Positions 55,605 to 64,000 of a stretch of 64,000 nucleotides of DNA are shown here, one piece after another (position 1 is the first letter of the stretch; each line of letters opens with the position of its first letter). The notes under the pieces were generated by a model. It saw nothing but the letters and a program-made list of their open reading frames with translations, searched no databases and was not told the origin of the DNA. Location of the stretch: NCBI GenBank assembly GCA_947503885.1, contig CANNFD010000007.1:1-64000 (forward strand), read 5' to 3'. A program made the translations under genes and the position numbers. Source of the stretch: an uncultured Olleya sp. Lineage in GTDB: Bacteria > Bacteroidota > Bacteroidia > Flavobacteriales > Flavobacteriaceae.

Positions 55605-56186
55605 TTACCCGTGGATAGTTTCGTTTTTACCATAGCTTTTAATTAGTTCGCCTTCAAATTCTACCAATTCTTGCCAACGTTTGTCCACATCAATATCTTG
55701 ACCATATTTTCTAGCAAAAGTGATAAATGTGGTGTAATGTCCAGCTTCGCTAACCATTAAGTCGTAATAAAACTTAGACAGCTCCTCGTCGTTAATACGC
55801 TCTGAGAGTAGTTTAAAACGCTCACAGCTTCTAGCTTCAATCATTGCAGAAAACAATAAGCGATCTACCATAGATTGTAGTCGACTACCACCTTTATTCA
55901 TGAATTTGTATAATTGATTTACGTAGTGGTCTTTACGCTCGCGACCTAAAGTGTAACCGCGTTTTTTAATAATATCGTGTACCATTTGGAAGTGTTCCAA
56001 TTCTTCTTTAGCTAATTCTAAAAGCTCAGTTACTAACTCTACTTTTTCAGAGTTCTGTGTAATAATAGTAATAGCATTGGTTGCTGCTTTTTGTTCACAC
56101 CAAGCGTGATCTGTTAGGATTTCTTCTATATTAGACTCTACAATCGTAACCCATCGTGGATCGGTTTCTAGTTTTAGGTGAAGCAT
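55605..56186 (-). CDS. miaE: tRNA-(ms2io6A)-hydroxylase MiaE
   Basis: 193 residues with the ferritin-like di-iron four-helix fold. Ligand-type residues are in CEQKAATNA (E31), EELEHF (E62, H65), EARSCERF (E117) and EAGHYTTF (E147, H150). MiaE hydroxylates the isopentenyl group of ms2i6A37 in tRNAs reading UNN codons, with O2. Length is normal. A GNAT gene follows after 63 bases. Confidence 0.92.
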   Translation of the reverse strand: MLHLKLETDPRWVTIVESNIEEILTDHAWCEQKAATNAITIITQNSEKVELVTELLELAKEELEHFQMVHDIIKKRGYTLGRERKDHYVNQLYKFMNKGGSRLQSMVDRLLFSAMIEARSCERFKLLSERINDEELSKFYYDLMVSEAGHYTTFITFARKYGQDIDVDKRWQELVEFEGELIKSYGKNETIHG

Positions 56187-56275
56187 TTTAAAATAATTAC
56201 TTTTAGATATTAGTTTGTAAAGGTAAAAATTATTGTTGGTATTGTTGGGTGTGTATTAGTAACAATAACAAAGTT

Positions 56276-57010
56276 TTAGCTTCTGTTTAATGCGCCATTT
56301 ATAGCAAAATCTGGTACTACATTAGTCATTTTAGCAAAAGACATACTAAATTGACTGTCTCTAATGTCGTCAAGCAGCCATTTGCCTTCAACATATTGCA
56401 TGATCCAAACTTTTTCTTCATCGTTATAACCTTTTTTACCGTGAACCACTTTTTTGGTTTCTCTGTTTATAAGGTAGTCTTCAATATTTGCAGTTATACT
56501 AAACGCTATTTTAGAGCTTTCAAAATTTTCTTCTTCAGAAATCTCTAAATACAAAGGTTTAATTTTACTAATGCTTTCTAGATGACTCACGTTTTTAAGG
56601 TTTTCACTTTTCCATTTATCCAAATGTACTTTTTGTTGGTTTTGCCAATACCAATGGTTAACATGGTCTTTTACTTGTTCCATGTCTTCATTGTTCCATG
56701 CAACATGTACTCGTGTAAAAACATCGTAGACATTTTTCTCTAGGTTTAACCAAGAAAAATCTTTGTTTTTAAGGCCGATTTGTGCTAGTTGCTTTTTTGT
56801 TTTTTTTACAGCAAAATATTCGATAGTTTTCACGTATAAAATTACTGGTAAAAAAATGATTGCTAATAAACCCATTAGTGTTTTTCCCCACCAAGTTTTA
56901 AATATACCTTTAACAACAGTGCCTCCAGGACCTGCAAATACAGGGTCTGCATAAAACAGTAATGCAATTATTATAATGGATAAAAGGAGTTGTTTGTGAT
57001 GTTTTTTCAT
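56276..57010 (-). CDS. Tim44-like domain membrane protein
   Basis: 244 residues. An N-terminal hydrophobic helix (8-26, with FAGPGGTV after it, signal-like) and a second helix (about 44-66) lead to a soluble C-terminal part (about 95-240) that resembles the Tim44/mL45 domain (NTF2-like fold: ... VYDVFTRVHVAWNNEDMEQV ... HWYWQNQQ). Tim44 proteins help protein import or export at membranes. It starts 2 bases after the next gene, so the two form an operon. The GPGG patch is unusual. Confidence 0.72.
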   Translation of the reverse strand: MKKHHKQLLLSIIIIALLFYADPVFAGPGGTVVKGIFKTWWGKTLMGLLAIIFLPVILYVKTIEYFAVKKTKKQLAQIGLKNKDFSWLNLEKNVYDVFTRVHVAWNNEDMEQVKDHVNHWYWQNQQKVHLDKWKSENLKNVSHLESISKIKPLYLEISEEENFESSKIAFSITANIEDYLINRETKKVVHGKKGYNDEEKVWIMQYVEGKWLLDDIRDSQFSMSFAKMTNVVPDFAINGALNRS

Positions 57011-57012
57011 GA

Positions 57013-57495
57013 TTAAAATAGTGTTTTTATAAGTCTAAAAAAGCCCCCTAAACTTATTAGAGTAATAACTAAAATGATTTTACATTGTTTAGAGGTTAAG
57101 CTGTATTTTTTTAAGATATAAATAATAGGAAACAGCATGACTAAAGTTATTAGTAGTCTTGCGTAAATCTCTGAAGTATTATTCTCAAACCTTTGGTTAG
57201 TGTCTAATATTGTTACAGCATTTGTTTCTTCATGTAGTGCCGATACGGATAGTAATACTGCGTCTCCTGCCTCTAGGTTATTATAAATTTGGTCTGTAAA
57301 TTGGTCGTTATTGTCCTCAAAATATATATTAAGGGTAGTGTTTCCAAATCTAGAACTAGTGCTTTCCTTTTTAGAGACAACAGTGGTTTTAATGGTTTTG
57401 GTCGGTAGTATAAAGTCTGCAATATTTGATAGACCAAATAAAACAGGTATTACAGCTAGTATTTTAATTGCTTTTGAATATTTAGCTAGATTCAT
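57013..57495 (-). CDS. three-helix membrane protein, partner of the Tim44-like gene
   Basis: 160 residues with one N-terminal helix (about 11-30), a small beta-rich outside domain (about 35-105, FGNTTLNIYFEDNNDQF) and two C-terminal helices (about 111-130 and 138-156). This resembles DUF3592-type proteins, but I am not certain. It is upstream of the Tim44-like gene with a 2-base gap. Confidence 0.65.
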   Translation of the reverse strand: MNLAKYSKAIKILAVIPVLFGLSNIADFILPTKTIKTTVVSKKESTSSRFGNTTLNIYFEDNNDQFTDQIYNNLEAGDAVLLSVSALHEETNAVTILDTNQRFENNTSEIYARLLITLVMLFPIIYILKKYSLTSKQCKIILVITLISLGGFFRLIKTLF

Positions 57496-57632
57496 TTGAG
57501 GTGGTTAGTTAGTCAAATTTAATTTATTTGTTGTTGCTAACAAATTTTTTAAACTAAATAAGCATTTAAAGAGGTGTAGTAATTGTAAAAACTCGTGTTG
57601 TTTATTATTTTTAAAAAGAAAGGTTATTAAGC

Positions 57633-59735
57633 TTATGAAATATAATTCCAGATATTTTTATACTTACTCATTTGTCGATAGGTTTCAAGTATAACAGCGT
57701 TTTCTGGGGTGCTTAAACTCGGGTCTTTTGTTAGTAGCTGTTTAGCCCAAAAACGGGCGTGTTGTAAAATGTCGTTGTCTTTAACGATGTCTGCAATCCG
57801 TAAATTTAGGATTCCGCTTTGTTGGGTGCCCATAATATCTCCCGGACCACGTAGGCGAAGATCTACTTCTGCAATTTCAAAACCATCGTTTGTTCTGGTC
57901 ATGGTTTGGATACGTGTTTTACTATTTTCTGATAATTTATGACTGGTCATTAATATGCAATAACTTTGTTCGGCACCACGACCTACACGACCTCTAAGTT
58001 GGTGTAATTGTGCAAGGCCAAAACGCTCTGCGCTTTCAATTACCATGACGGAAGCATTGGGTACATTTACGCCTACTTCAATTACAGTAGTTGCGACCAT
58101 TATTTGTGTTTCGCCTTTAACAAAACGTTGCATTTCAAACTCTTTATCTGCAGGTTTCATTTTACCATGTACGATGGAAATTTGATACTCTGGCATCGGG
58201 AAATCTCGCACCAAACTTTCGTAGCCATCCATCAAATCTTTGTAGTCCATTTGAGCGCTTTCTTGGATTAAAGGATAGACAATATAAACCTGTCTTTTTT
58301 TAGCGATTTCGTCACGAATAAATCGGAAAACTTTTAGTCGATTTGAGTCGTATCTATGGACCGTTTTTATGGGCTGTCTTCCGGGTGGTAATTCGTCAAT
58401 TATCGAGATGTCTAAATCGCCATAAACAGACATGGCTAATGTCCTTGGAATTGGCGTTGCAGTCATGACTAAAACGTGAGGTGGAAGGCTGTTTTTTTTC
58501 CAAAGTTTGGCGCGTTGTTTTACTCCAAATCGATGTTGCTCGTCAATAATTGCCAGCCCTAAATTTTTAAATTTAACCTTATCTTCTAATAAAGCATGTG
58601 TCCCAATTAGGATGTCTAATTCGCCATTTTCTAGCAATTCATGGATTTTTCTTCGTTCTGAAGTTTTACTTGAACCTGTTAGAAGTTTAATGCTGATTTT
58701 CAGTTCGTTGCACATTTCAACTAATCCATTATAGTGCTGTACTGACAAAATTTCAGTAGGCGCCATTAAACAGGCTTGAAAACCATTGTCAAGTGCTATT
58801 AACATTGACATTAGCGCCACTATAGTTTTTCCAGAACCGACATCACCCTGTAATAAGCGATTCATTTGTGCATTACTACCTAAATCTGACCGGATTTCTT
58901 TAAGTACTCGTTTTTGAGCATTGGTTAATTCAAAAGGTAAATGGTTTTTAAAAAACGTATTAAAATGGTCTCCAACAGTTTTAAAAGGAAACCCTTTTAT
59001 CTTAGTTTTATGAATTAAATTTTTAAGAATTAATTGCAATTGGATGTAAAATAATTCTTCAAATTTCAGTCTAAATTCTGCTTTAGAAAGTGCTTCTTGA
59101 TCCTTCGGAAAATGGATGTTAAAAAGGGCTTCAGATTTTGATATTAATTTGTTTTCTATGCGTAGTTTTTCTGACAAGGTTTCGGCAAATTTTCCTTTAG
59201 TTTCTAAGAACAAATTTTGCATGATTTTTGTCATCACACGATTACTAATTCCTTTGTTAGATAACTTCTCTGTAGAAGGATAAATGGCTTGCATCGTACT
59301 ACGTAAATTTGCTTGATGCTCGGTTAGTAATTCGATATCAGGATGAGGCATATTATACTTGTTTGCAAACAAGTTTGTTTTTCCAAAAATGACGTAAGGT
59401 GTATTTAGTTTTAAACCTTCTTTAATCCATTTTTGACCTCTAAACCAAACCAGCTCCATAGTGCCTGTTTCGTCTTTAAAAGTAGCCACCAAGCGCTTGC
59501 CTCTTTTTTGAGCAATCTCTTCAAATTTTGTGATTTTACCAATTATTTGCACTTCTGCAGCATTAGGTAATAATTGATTGATCTTGTAGTATTTTGTACG
59601 ATCTAAATAGCGATTTGGAAATAAGTTTATTAAATCTTGATAAGTATGAATAGCCAGTTCCTTGCGTAATAAGTCTGCGCGATTAGGACCAACACCTTTA
59701 AGGTAGTCAATAGGTGTTTGAAGGTTGGTGCTCAT
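57633..59735 (-). CDS. recG: ATP-dependent DNA helicase RecG
   Basis: 700 residues. The wedge domain with the OB fold is at 60-140. The helicase part carries Walker A GDVGSGKT (297-304), DEQH (398-401), TATPIPRTLAMSVYGDLD and the C-terminal RGRVGRG motif VI and QSGILNL TRG-motif region. RecG reverses stalled replication forks and processes Holliday junctions and R-loops. Length fits the family. It is a single gene divergent from the PNGase F gene. Confidence 0.97.
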   Translation of the reverse strand: MSTNLQTPIDYLKGVGPNRADLLRKELAIHTYQDLINLFPNRYLDRTKYYKINQLLPNAAEVQIIGKITKFEEIAQKRGKRLVATFKDETGTMELVWFRGQKWIKEGLKLNTPYVIFGKTNLFANKYNMPHPDIELLTEHQANLRSTMQAIYPSTEKLSNKGISNRVMTKIMQNLFLETKGKFAETLSEKLRIENKLISKSEALFNIHFPKDQEALSKAEFRLKFEELFYIQLQLILKNLIHKTKIKGFPFKTVGDHFNTFFKNHLPFELTNAQKRVLKEIRSDLGSNAQMNRLLQGDVGSGKTIVALMSMLIALDNGFQACLMAPTEILSVQHYNGLVEMCNELKISIKLLTGSSKTSERRKIHELLENGELDILIGTHALLEDKVKFKNLGLAIIDEQHRFGVKQRAKLWKKNSLPPHVLVMTATPIPRTLAMSVYGDLDISIIDELPPGRQPIKTVHRYDSNRLKVFRFIRDEIAKKRQVYIVYPLIQESAQMDYKDLMDGYESLVRDFPMPEYQISIVHGKMKPADKEFEMQRFVKGETQIMVATTVIEVGVNVPNASVMVIESAERFGLAQLHQLRGRVGRGAEQSYCILMTSHKLSENSKTRIQTMTRTNDGFEIAEVDLRLRGPGDIMGTQQSGILNLRIADIVKDNDILQHARFWAKQLLTKDPSLSTPENAVILETYRQMSKYKNIWNYIS

Positions 59736-59805
59736 GTCTTATTTAATAAATTTATTAGTAGAAATATTTTGTTTAAATTGCAAGTAACTAATTCAATTTA
59801 TAAAA

Positions 59806-61509
59806 ATGAAAAATAAATTTCTAAAAAGAAACATAAACTTGTTAATGTTATTATGTTTTACTTCAATTTTAATTAATTGTAGTAGCGATGAGGCGTCTGG
59901 TTCAGGGTCTAATCCAAAACCAACTATTATAGCAACTGGAGATGTTGCAGCATTTGGTGAAGTTAATGTATCTAGTCAGTCTGCTTCAAAAAACATCCAA
60001 GTTGGTGGTGCTAATTTAACTGGTGATTTACAAATCTCAGTAAATGAAGGTTTTGAAGTATCGTTAGATGATGCTGGTTTTAGCAGTCAATTGGTTATAG
60101 ATAAGGCAACTGCAAATGCAGGTAACACTACATTGTATGTTAGGTTTTCTCCAACTGTAAATACTGTTGGAAATGTTTTTGGAAATATAAAGTTAGAAAG
60201 TACTCAGGCTACAGAGGTTAATGTTCCGTTATCCGGTGTTGGAGTTAGTATAGCGCCAATAATTAATACTACTGGATATATAGATAGTTTTGGAGATGTA
60301 GTAGTAAATCAAACATCTGCTGTACAAAGTATTATTGTAAATGGTGATAATTTAATTGATCCGATTACATTAACGACAACTGCAGGTTTTGAAATTTCGT
60401 TAGATAATATTCAATTTAATACAACGCTTCAGATTCCTGCTGTAAATGTTAATAATGATACAGAAGTATTTGTACGTTTTGTACCAACTATTCCAGGGGT
60501 AATAACAGGAGATTTGACTTTGACAAATGCAGCAAGCCCTGACGTTGTTGTAAGTCTTGAGGGTAACGCTATACCGGTAAGTTATAATTATGTAACTTTT
60601 AACGAGCAGCCTTTGGCTTTTGGAGGAGGAAATAATCAGTCTGCAATTCAGGTGTTTAATTTACATTCCGATTTAACCAATATTGCACAAATAAAAATGT
60701 ACTTACAAATTGATTGTTCAAGTTCTGGTTGCGATGATTGGGACCGTTTTGCAAATATTAAAGTTAAGGATCAGATTAGTGGTAAATGGTATGAGTTAGG
60801 TAGATATATTACCCCTTACTGGACAGGAACACAACAGTTAGATAGAGGTTTAGAGTTTGATGTCACTGACTTTAAATCATTATTAACAGGGTCGGTTGAA
60901 TTAAGAATTTATATTGAAAACTGGACGTCTAAAGCAGATCTTATTACTGTAGATTTTGATTTTATCGAAGGGACACCAGATTATCCATACTATGCGGTGT
61001 CTGAGGTTTTAGGTTATCATTTAAACTCAATAGACGGAGTACCTTATGGTGTGGCTCATAATTTTGATTTAGACAAACAAATAGTAATACCTGCAAACGC
61101 AGAAAGTACACACTTTAGATCTGTTATTTCTGGTTGGGGACACGCAACACCAAATGATGCTGGGTCTAGACCTTGTGCAGAGTGGTGTTTTAGAACACAT
61201 AATATAAAAATTAACGGAAGCAGTACTTTTGACCATTATTTAGGCCCAATAGGTTGTGCCTCAAACCCAATTAATAATCAAAGCCCAGGAAATTGGCAGC
61301 CAGATAGAGCAGGATGGTGTCCAGGTATGGCAGTCCCTACAAGGGTTGATGCGCTTGGTGGAACAGTATCTGGTAGTACTTTAAATTTTGAGTATGATTT
61401 TGAAGACTGGACTAATGATATGGCTAATGGAAGTGCTTATTACGCAACCTCAACTTATGTAGTTGTAAAAAGTAACACAGTAATAACAGCTCCTGTAGTT
61501 ATTGACTAA
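59806..61509 (+). CDS. lipoprotein peptide-N-glycosidase F (PNGase F) with two Ig-like repeats
   Basis: 567 residues. Lipobox INC (Cys25). Two Ig-like repeats of about 105 residues (about 43-148 and 150-256) share a sequence theme (TGDVAAFGEV / TGYIDSFGDV, and a C-terminal VPLSGVGV / VSLEGNAI). Residues 262-567 match PNGase F of Elizabethkingia meningoseptica along the whole enzyme. The known catalytic Asp60, Glu118 and Glu206 correspond to D313 (CDDWDRFAN), E371 (IYIENW) and E459 (PCAEWCFRTH). All three disulfide pairs have partners: C304-C309, C457-C461, C484-C505. It removes N-glycans from Asn of glycoproteins. A terminator follows. Confidence 0.93.
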   Translation: MKNKFLKRNINLLMLLCFTSILINCSSDEASGSGSNPKPTIIATGDVAAFGEVNVSSQSASKNIQVGGANLTGDLQISVNEGFEVSLDDAGFSSQLVIDKATANAGNTTLYVRFSPTVNTVGNVFGNIKLESTQATEVNVPLSGVGVSIAPIINTTGYIDSFGDVVVNQTSAVQSIIVNGDNLIDPITLTTTAGFEISLDNIQFNTTLQIPAVNVNNDTEVFVRFVPTIPGVITGDLTLTNAASPDVVVSLEGNAIPVSYNYVTFNEQPLAFGGGNNQSAIQVFNLHSDLTNIAQIKMYLQIDCSSSGCDDWDRFANIKVKDQISGKWYELGRYITPYWTGTQQLDRGLEFDVTDFKSLLTGSVELRIYIENWTSKADLITVDFDFIEGTPDYPYYAVSEVLGYHLNSIDGVPYGVAHNFDLDKQIVIPANAESTHFRSVISGWGHATPNDAGSRPCAEWCFRTHNIKINGSSTFDHYLGPIGCASNPINNQSPGNWQPDRAGWCPGMAVPTRVDALGGTVSGSTLNFEYDFEDWTNDMANGSAYYATSTYVVVKSNTVITAPVVID

Positions 61510-61523
61510 CAATTTTAAAATTT

Positions 61524-61556
61524 AAAAAGTACGTTTTAATTAACGTACTTTTTTTT
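61524..61556 (+). terminator. terminator after the PNGase F gene
   Basis: aaaaagtacgtt-ttaatt-aacgtactttttttt: 12-bp stem with T-run. Confidence 0.9.
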
Positions 61557-61582
61557 GGTCTAATCCTTGCTCAACTCTATTT

Positions 61583-63601
61583 ATGAGATACTTTTTAATA
61601 CTTTTTTTAACGTTTTTATGCATTACTGCCAAAGCACAGCAGACCAATATTGTAGATTTTAAAACTGCAAATGCACTTTTAAGTATCGACATAGACTCTT
61701 CTAAAATAGGAGGAAAGGTTTGGTATACTTTTGATGTTATTAAACAGACAGACTCTATTTATATTAATGCTGTTAATATGATAATTTCTAATGTTGAAAT
61801 TAAAAAAGCAAAGTCTAATCCAAGGAAGATCGATTTTTTTAATGATAATAAACGATTGACATTAATTAATCATTTTAAAAAAGGAGAATCGTATACGGTC
61901 TATTTTGATTATTCTGTCAGACCAAAAAAAGCACTGTATTTTACAAAAAAAGAGGATTCGTACCAAATATGGACACAAGGTCAAGGTAAATATACTAGTC
62001 ATTGGTTACCAAGTATTGATGATATGAATGATAAAATAGTATTTAATATATCATTAACTCATCAAGCGGATTATAAAGTGATTTCTAATGGATTACAAAC
62101 ATTAGATACACCTTTGCATGATCACATAAAATGGCATTACCAGATGCAGAAACCTATGTCAAGTTATCTAGTCGCTTTAGCAATTGGTAAATACGATAAA
62201 CAGGTAATTACATCTAAAAGCGGAGTACCAATTGAGCTGTATTACTATCCTGAAGACTCGCTTAAAGTGGAGCCAACCTATAGATATACTAAACAAATGT
62301 TTGATTTTTTAGAAGACGAAATTGGAGTTGCATATCCTTGGCAAAATTATAAGCAAGTACCAGTTAAAGATTTTTTGTATTCTGGTATGGAAAACACTAG
62401 CTGTACCATTTTTAGTGATGGTTTTATGATTGACGATACTAGTTTTGTTGATAAAAACTATGTTAACGTCAATGCGCACGAGTTAGCACACCAATGGTTT
62501 GGAGATTTGGTGACTGAAACATCTGGGACACACCATTGGCTACAAGAAGGTTTTGCGACCTATTACGCGCTATTAGCCGAAGGTGACGTATTTGGAGACG
62601 ACTATTACTATTGGAAGCTGTATGAGTACGCAGAAGAGCTTGCAGCACAAGATAAAGCAGGTCATAGTACTGCTTTGTTGGATCCAAAATCAAGTAGTGT
62701 TACGTTTTACAAAAAAGGCGCTTGGGTGTTGCATATGTTAAGACAAAAGGTGGGGGATAAAGCTTTTAAAAAAGCTATAAAAAACTATTTAAAAACCCAT
62801 GCTTTTAAAAATGTTGAAACTAATGATTTTATTAGTGAGGTAGAAAATACTTCTGGTCAAGATTTGACAGAGTTTGTTGATAAATGGTTAGTTTCTAAAA
62901 CTTTGTATTATGATCAGATGGTTACGCATTTAGCTTCTGTTTCTAATGCTGTAAATGGATATTTGCAGATAGATTGTGAAGGGTATTCGTCTAAATGCTC
63001 AGAGTATTTAACATCTTATCTTTTTGATGAATCTAAGATTAAAGTAATACAACAGATGCCTAATAAAATTCAGGCTAAAGATTTTAATAATTCGGTTAAA
63101 GTAAGGCAGGCTATTGCAAAGTCTGTTACCAAAATCCCTTCAGCTATAAAACAACCATATGAAACACTTTTAAAGGATAAGTCTTATGTCACAATAGAAG
63201 CAGCATTGTATAATCTTTGGGCTAATTTTCCGCTACAGCGAAACCAGTATTTAGACCAAACTAAGACAGTTTACGGGTTTAATAATTATAATGTAAGAAC
63301 CCTTTGGCTTGTATTAACATTGGCTACTCCAGAGTATGAGCAGGATAAAACTAAAGTTTTTTTTGAAGAGTTGGTTAGTTATACGGATCCTAAAAAAGGA
63401 TTTGAATTGCGTCAAAATGCGTTTCAAGCATTGGCAAGTTTAGATTTGTTTAATAGGGTAGCGTTAGGTAATTTAATAGAAGCTTCTAAGCATCATAATT
63501 GGCGATTTAAGCGTTTTGCTAAGCAACTTTTAGATTTGTTATCAGAAAATGAAAAATATAAGGCTATAATTAGTAATTTGCAGGACAACCAAAAACAATA
63601 A
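61583..63601 (+). CDS. M1 family aminopeptidase, secreted
   Basis: 672 residues. Signal peptide about 1-19 (AKAQ). The gluzincin core has the substrate motif SGMEN (267-271, GAMEN type), the zinc site HELAH (299-303) and the third ligand E322 in WLQEGFA. The C-terminal part is helical (HEAT-like). It removes N-terminal residues from peptides in the periplasm or outside the cell. It is close to the Aeromonas/PepN-like secreted forms. A patatin gene starts 1 base after its stop. Confidence 0.94.
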   Translation: MRYFLILFLTFLCITAKAQQTNIVDFKTANALLSIDIDSSKIGGKVWYTFDVIKQTDSIYINAVNMIISNVEIKKAKSNPRKIDFFNDNKRLTLINHFKKGESYTVYFDYSVRPKKALYFTKKEDSYQIWTQGQGKYTSHWLPSIDDMNDKIVFNISLTHQADYKVISNGLQTLDTPLHDHIKWHYQMQKPMSSYLVALAIGKYDKQVITSKSGVPIELYYYPEDSLKVEPTYRYTKQMFDFLEDEIGVAYPWQNYKQVPVKDFLYSGMENTSCTIFSDGFMIDDTSFVDKNYVNVNAHELAHQWFGDLVTETSGTHHWLQEGFATYYALLAEGDVFGDDYYYWKLYEYAEELAAQDKAGHSTALLDPKSSSVTFYKKGAWVLHMLRQKVGDKAFKKAIKNYLKTHAFKNVETNDFISEVENTSGQDLTEFVDKWLVSKTLYYDQMVTHLASVSNAVNGYLQIDCEGYSSKCSEYLTSYLFDESKIKVIQQMPNKIQAKDFNNSVKVRQAIAKSVTKIPSAIKQPYETLLKDKSYVTIEAALYNLWANFPLQRNQYLDQTKTVYGFNNYNVRTLWLVLTLATPEYEQDKTKVFFEELVSYTDPKKGFELRQNAFQALASLDLFNRVALGNLIEASKHHNWRFKRFAKQLLDLLSENEKYKAIISNLQDNQKQ

Positions 63602-63602
63602 T

Positions 63603-64000
63603 TTGAAAGCATTAGTAATATCTGGAGGAGGAAGTAAAGGCGCATTTGCAGGTGGGGTCGCACAACATTTGATTGAACAAGAAGGTAAATCGTACGATAT
63701 GTTTTTAGGGACTTCTACCGGAAGTCTTTTAATACCGCATTTAGCAACCGGAAATATCGGTAAGCTTTATGATATTTATACTCATGTTAACCAGAATTCT
63801 ATTTTTAGTATCAACCCTTTTGTAATTAAGAAAAAAGGAGATAGAGAGTACGTGTCTATTAATTATTTTAATACCGCATTACAATTTTTTAAAAGAAAAA
63901 GAACTTTTGGCGAGAGTAAAAACCTTAAAAGACATATTAAAGAACACTTTACTAAAGCAGAATACGATACGATTAAAGCGACAAAAGAAGATGTTGTAGT
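63603..64000 (+). CDS. patatin-like phospholipase (truncated by window edge)
   Basis: Partial: starts at TTG 63603 and runs off the window after about 132 codons. The start reads LKALVISGGGSKGAFAGGVA, with the patatin oxyanion hole GGGSKG, then the nucleophile elbow GTSTGS (residues 38-43) with the Ser of GXSXG. The catalytic Asp lies beyond the edge. Patatin-like enzymes act on phospholipids or lysophospholipids, usually inside the cell. TTG is chosen because it lies 1 base after the aminopeptidase stop and gives the full motif set. Confidence 0.88.
   Translation, partial: MKALVISGGGSKGAFAGGVAQHLIEQEGKSYDMFLGTSTGSLLIPHLATGNIGKLYDIYTHVNQNSIFSINPFVIKKKGDREYVSINYFNTALQFFKRKRTFGESKNLKRHIKEHFTKAEYDTIKATKEDVV

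Overview
The window comes from a low-GC member of the Bacteroidetes, almost certainly a (probably marine) Flavobacteriaceae. The signs are TANNTTTG promoter boxes, SusC-style TonB receptors with N-terminal carboxypeptidase-regulatory domains, a type IX secretion sorting tail, a monomeric isocitrate dehydrogenase, fused CcsBA, BshB1 and a HYC_CC_PP-type gene. From memory the proteins look nearest to Olleya/Lacinutrix/Bizionia-like genera; that is an impression, not a measurement. No phage, insertion sequence, CRISPR array or obvious genomic island is present. Most of the window is core chromosome with small accessory cassettes. || Layout. 1-420: end of an rRNA operon (23S tail, 5S, terminator). 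557-4903: murQ with a small membrane protein, a structured repeat element, and a DUF4249 lipoprotein/TonB receptor pair. 4980-9811: isocitrate dehydrogenase, a pentapeptide-repeat protein, a 713-base ORF-free stretch, then rplS and trmD. 9892-14849: a secreted protein of unknown role and a tight operon of secreted PIG-L deacetylase, an unlisted 34-residue membrane peptide and a sodium:solute symporter. 15036-18220: Maf, a lipoprotein, an MscS channel and CorA. 18324-22665: a three-gene cassette of AAA+-like ATPase, MscS-like membrane protein and cation:proton antiporter, joined by 2-base gaps and closed by its own terminator. 22839-25051: UbiA prenyltransferase, KdsC-like phosphatase and a DUF2520 protein. 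|| 25110-34860: plus-strand genes for a truncated hemoglobin and CcsBA, a minus-strand Asp-rich surface protein, mscL with a Lys-rich peptide gene, a trans-sulfuration enzyme, rlmF, bshB1 and tRNA-His. 34943-39463: a DUF1428 protein, two tandem M28 peptidase lipoproteins, and DUF3108 with a small membrane protein. 39596-42797: a likely metal-handling operon (HYC_CC_PP protein, a 39-residue HMA-like mini-protein, TonB receptor, HMA protein). 42884-49627: a cysteine-less TlpA-like lipoprotein, an ABC-F ATPase with one degenerate site, DUF2007, three tandem paralogous mini membrane proteins and pheT. 49856-64000: a type IX-secreted endonuclease I, a lipoprotein plus Lys/Glu-rich coiled-coil pair, a TlpA thioredoxin, GNAT, miaE, a Tim44-like pair, recG, a lipoprotein PNGase F, an M1 aminopeptidase and the start of a patatin phospholipase. 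|| How it fits together. Envelope functions dominate: surface nutrient receptors, secreted protein-, glycoprotein- and DNA-degrading enzymes, and an unusual density of ion and osmotic genes (two MscS-family proteins, MscL, CorA, an antiporter). The best candidate for an undescribed system is the ATPase/MscS-like/antiporter cassette at 18324-22665. The HYC_CC_PP/HMA/TonB operon and the PNGase F lipoprotein are the next most interesting.
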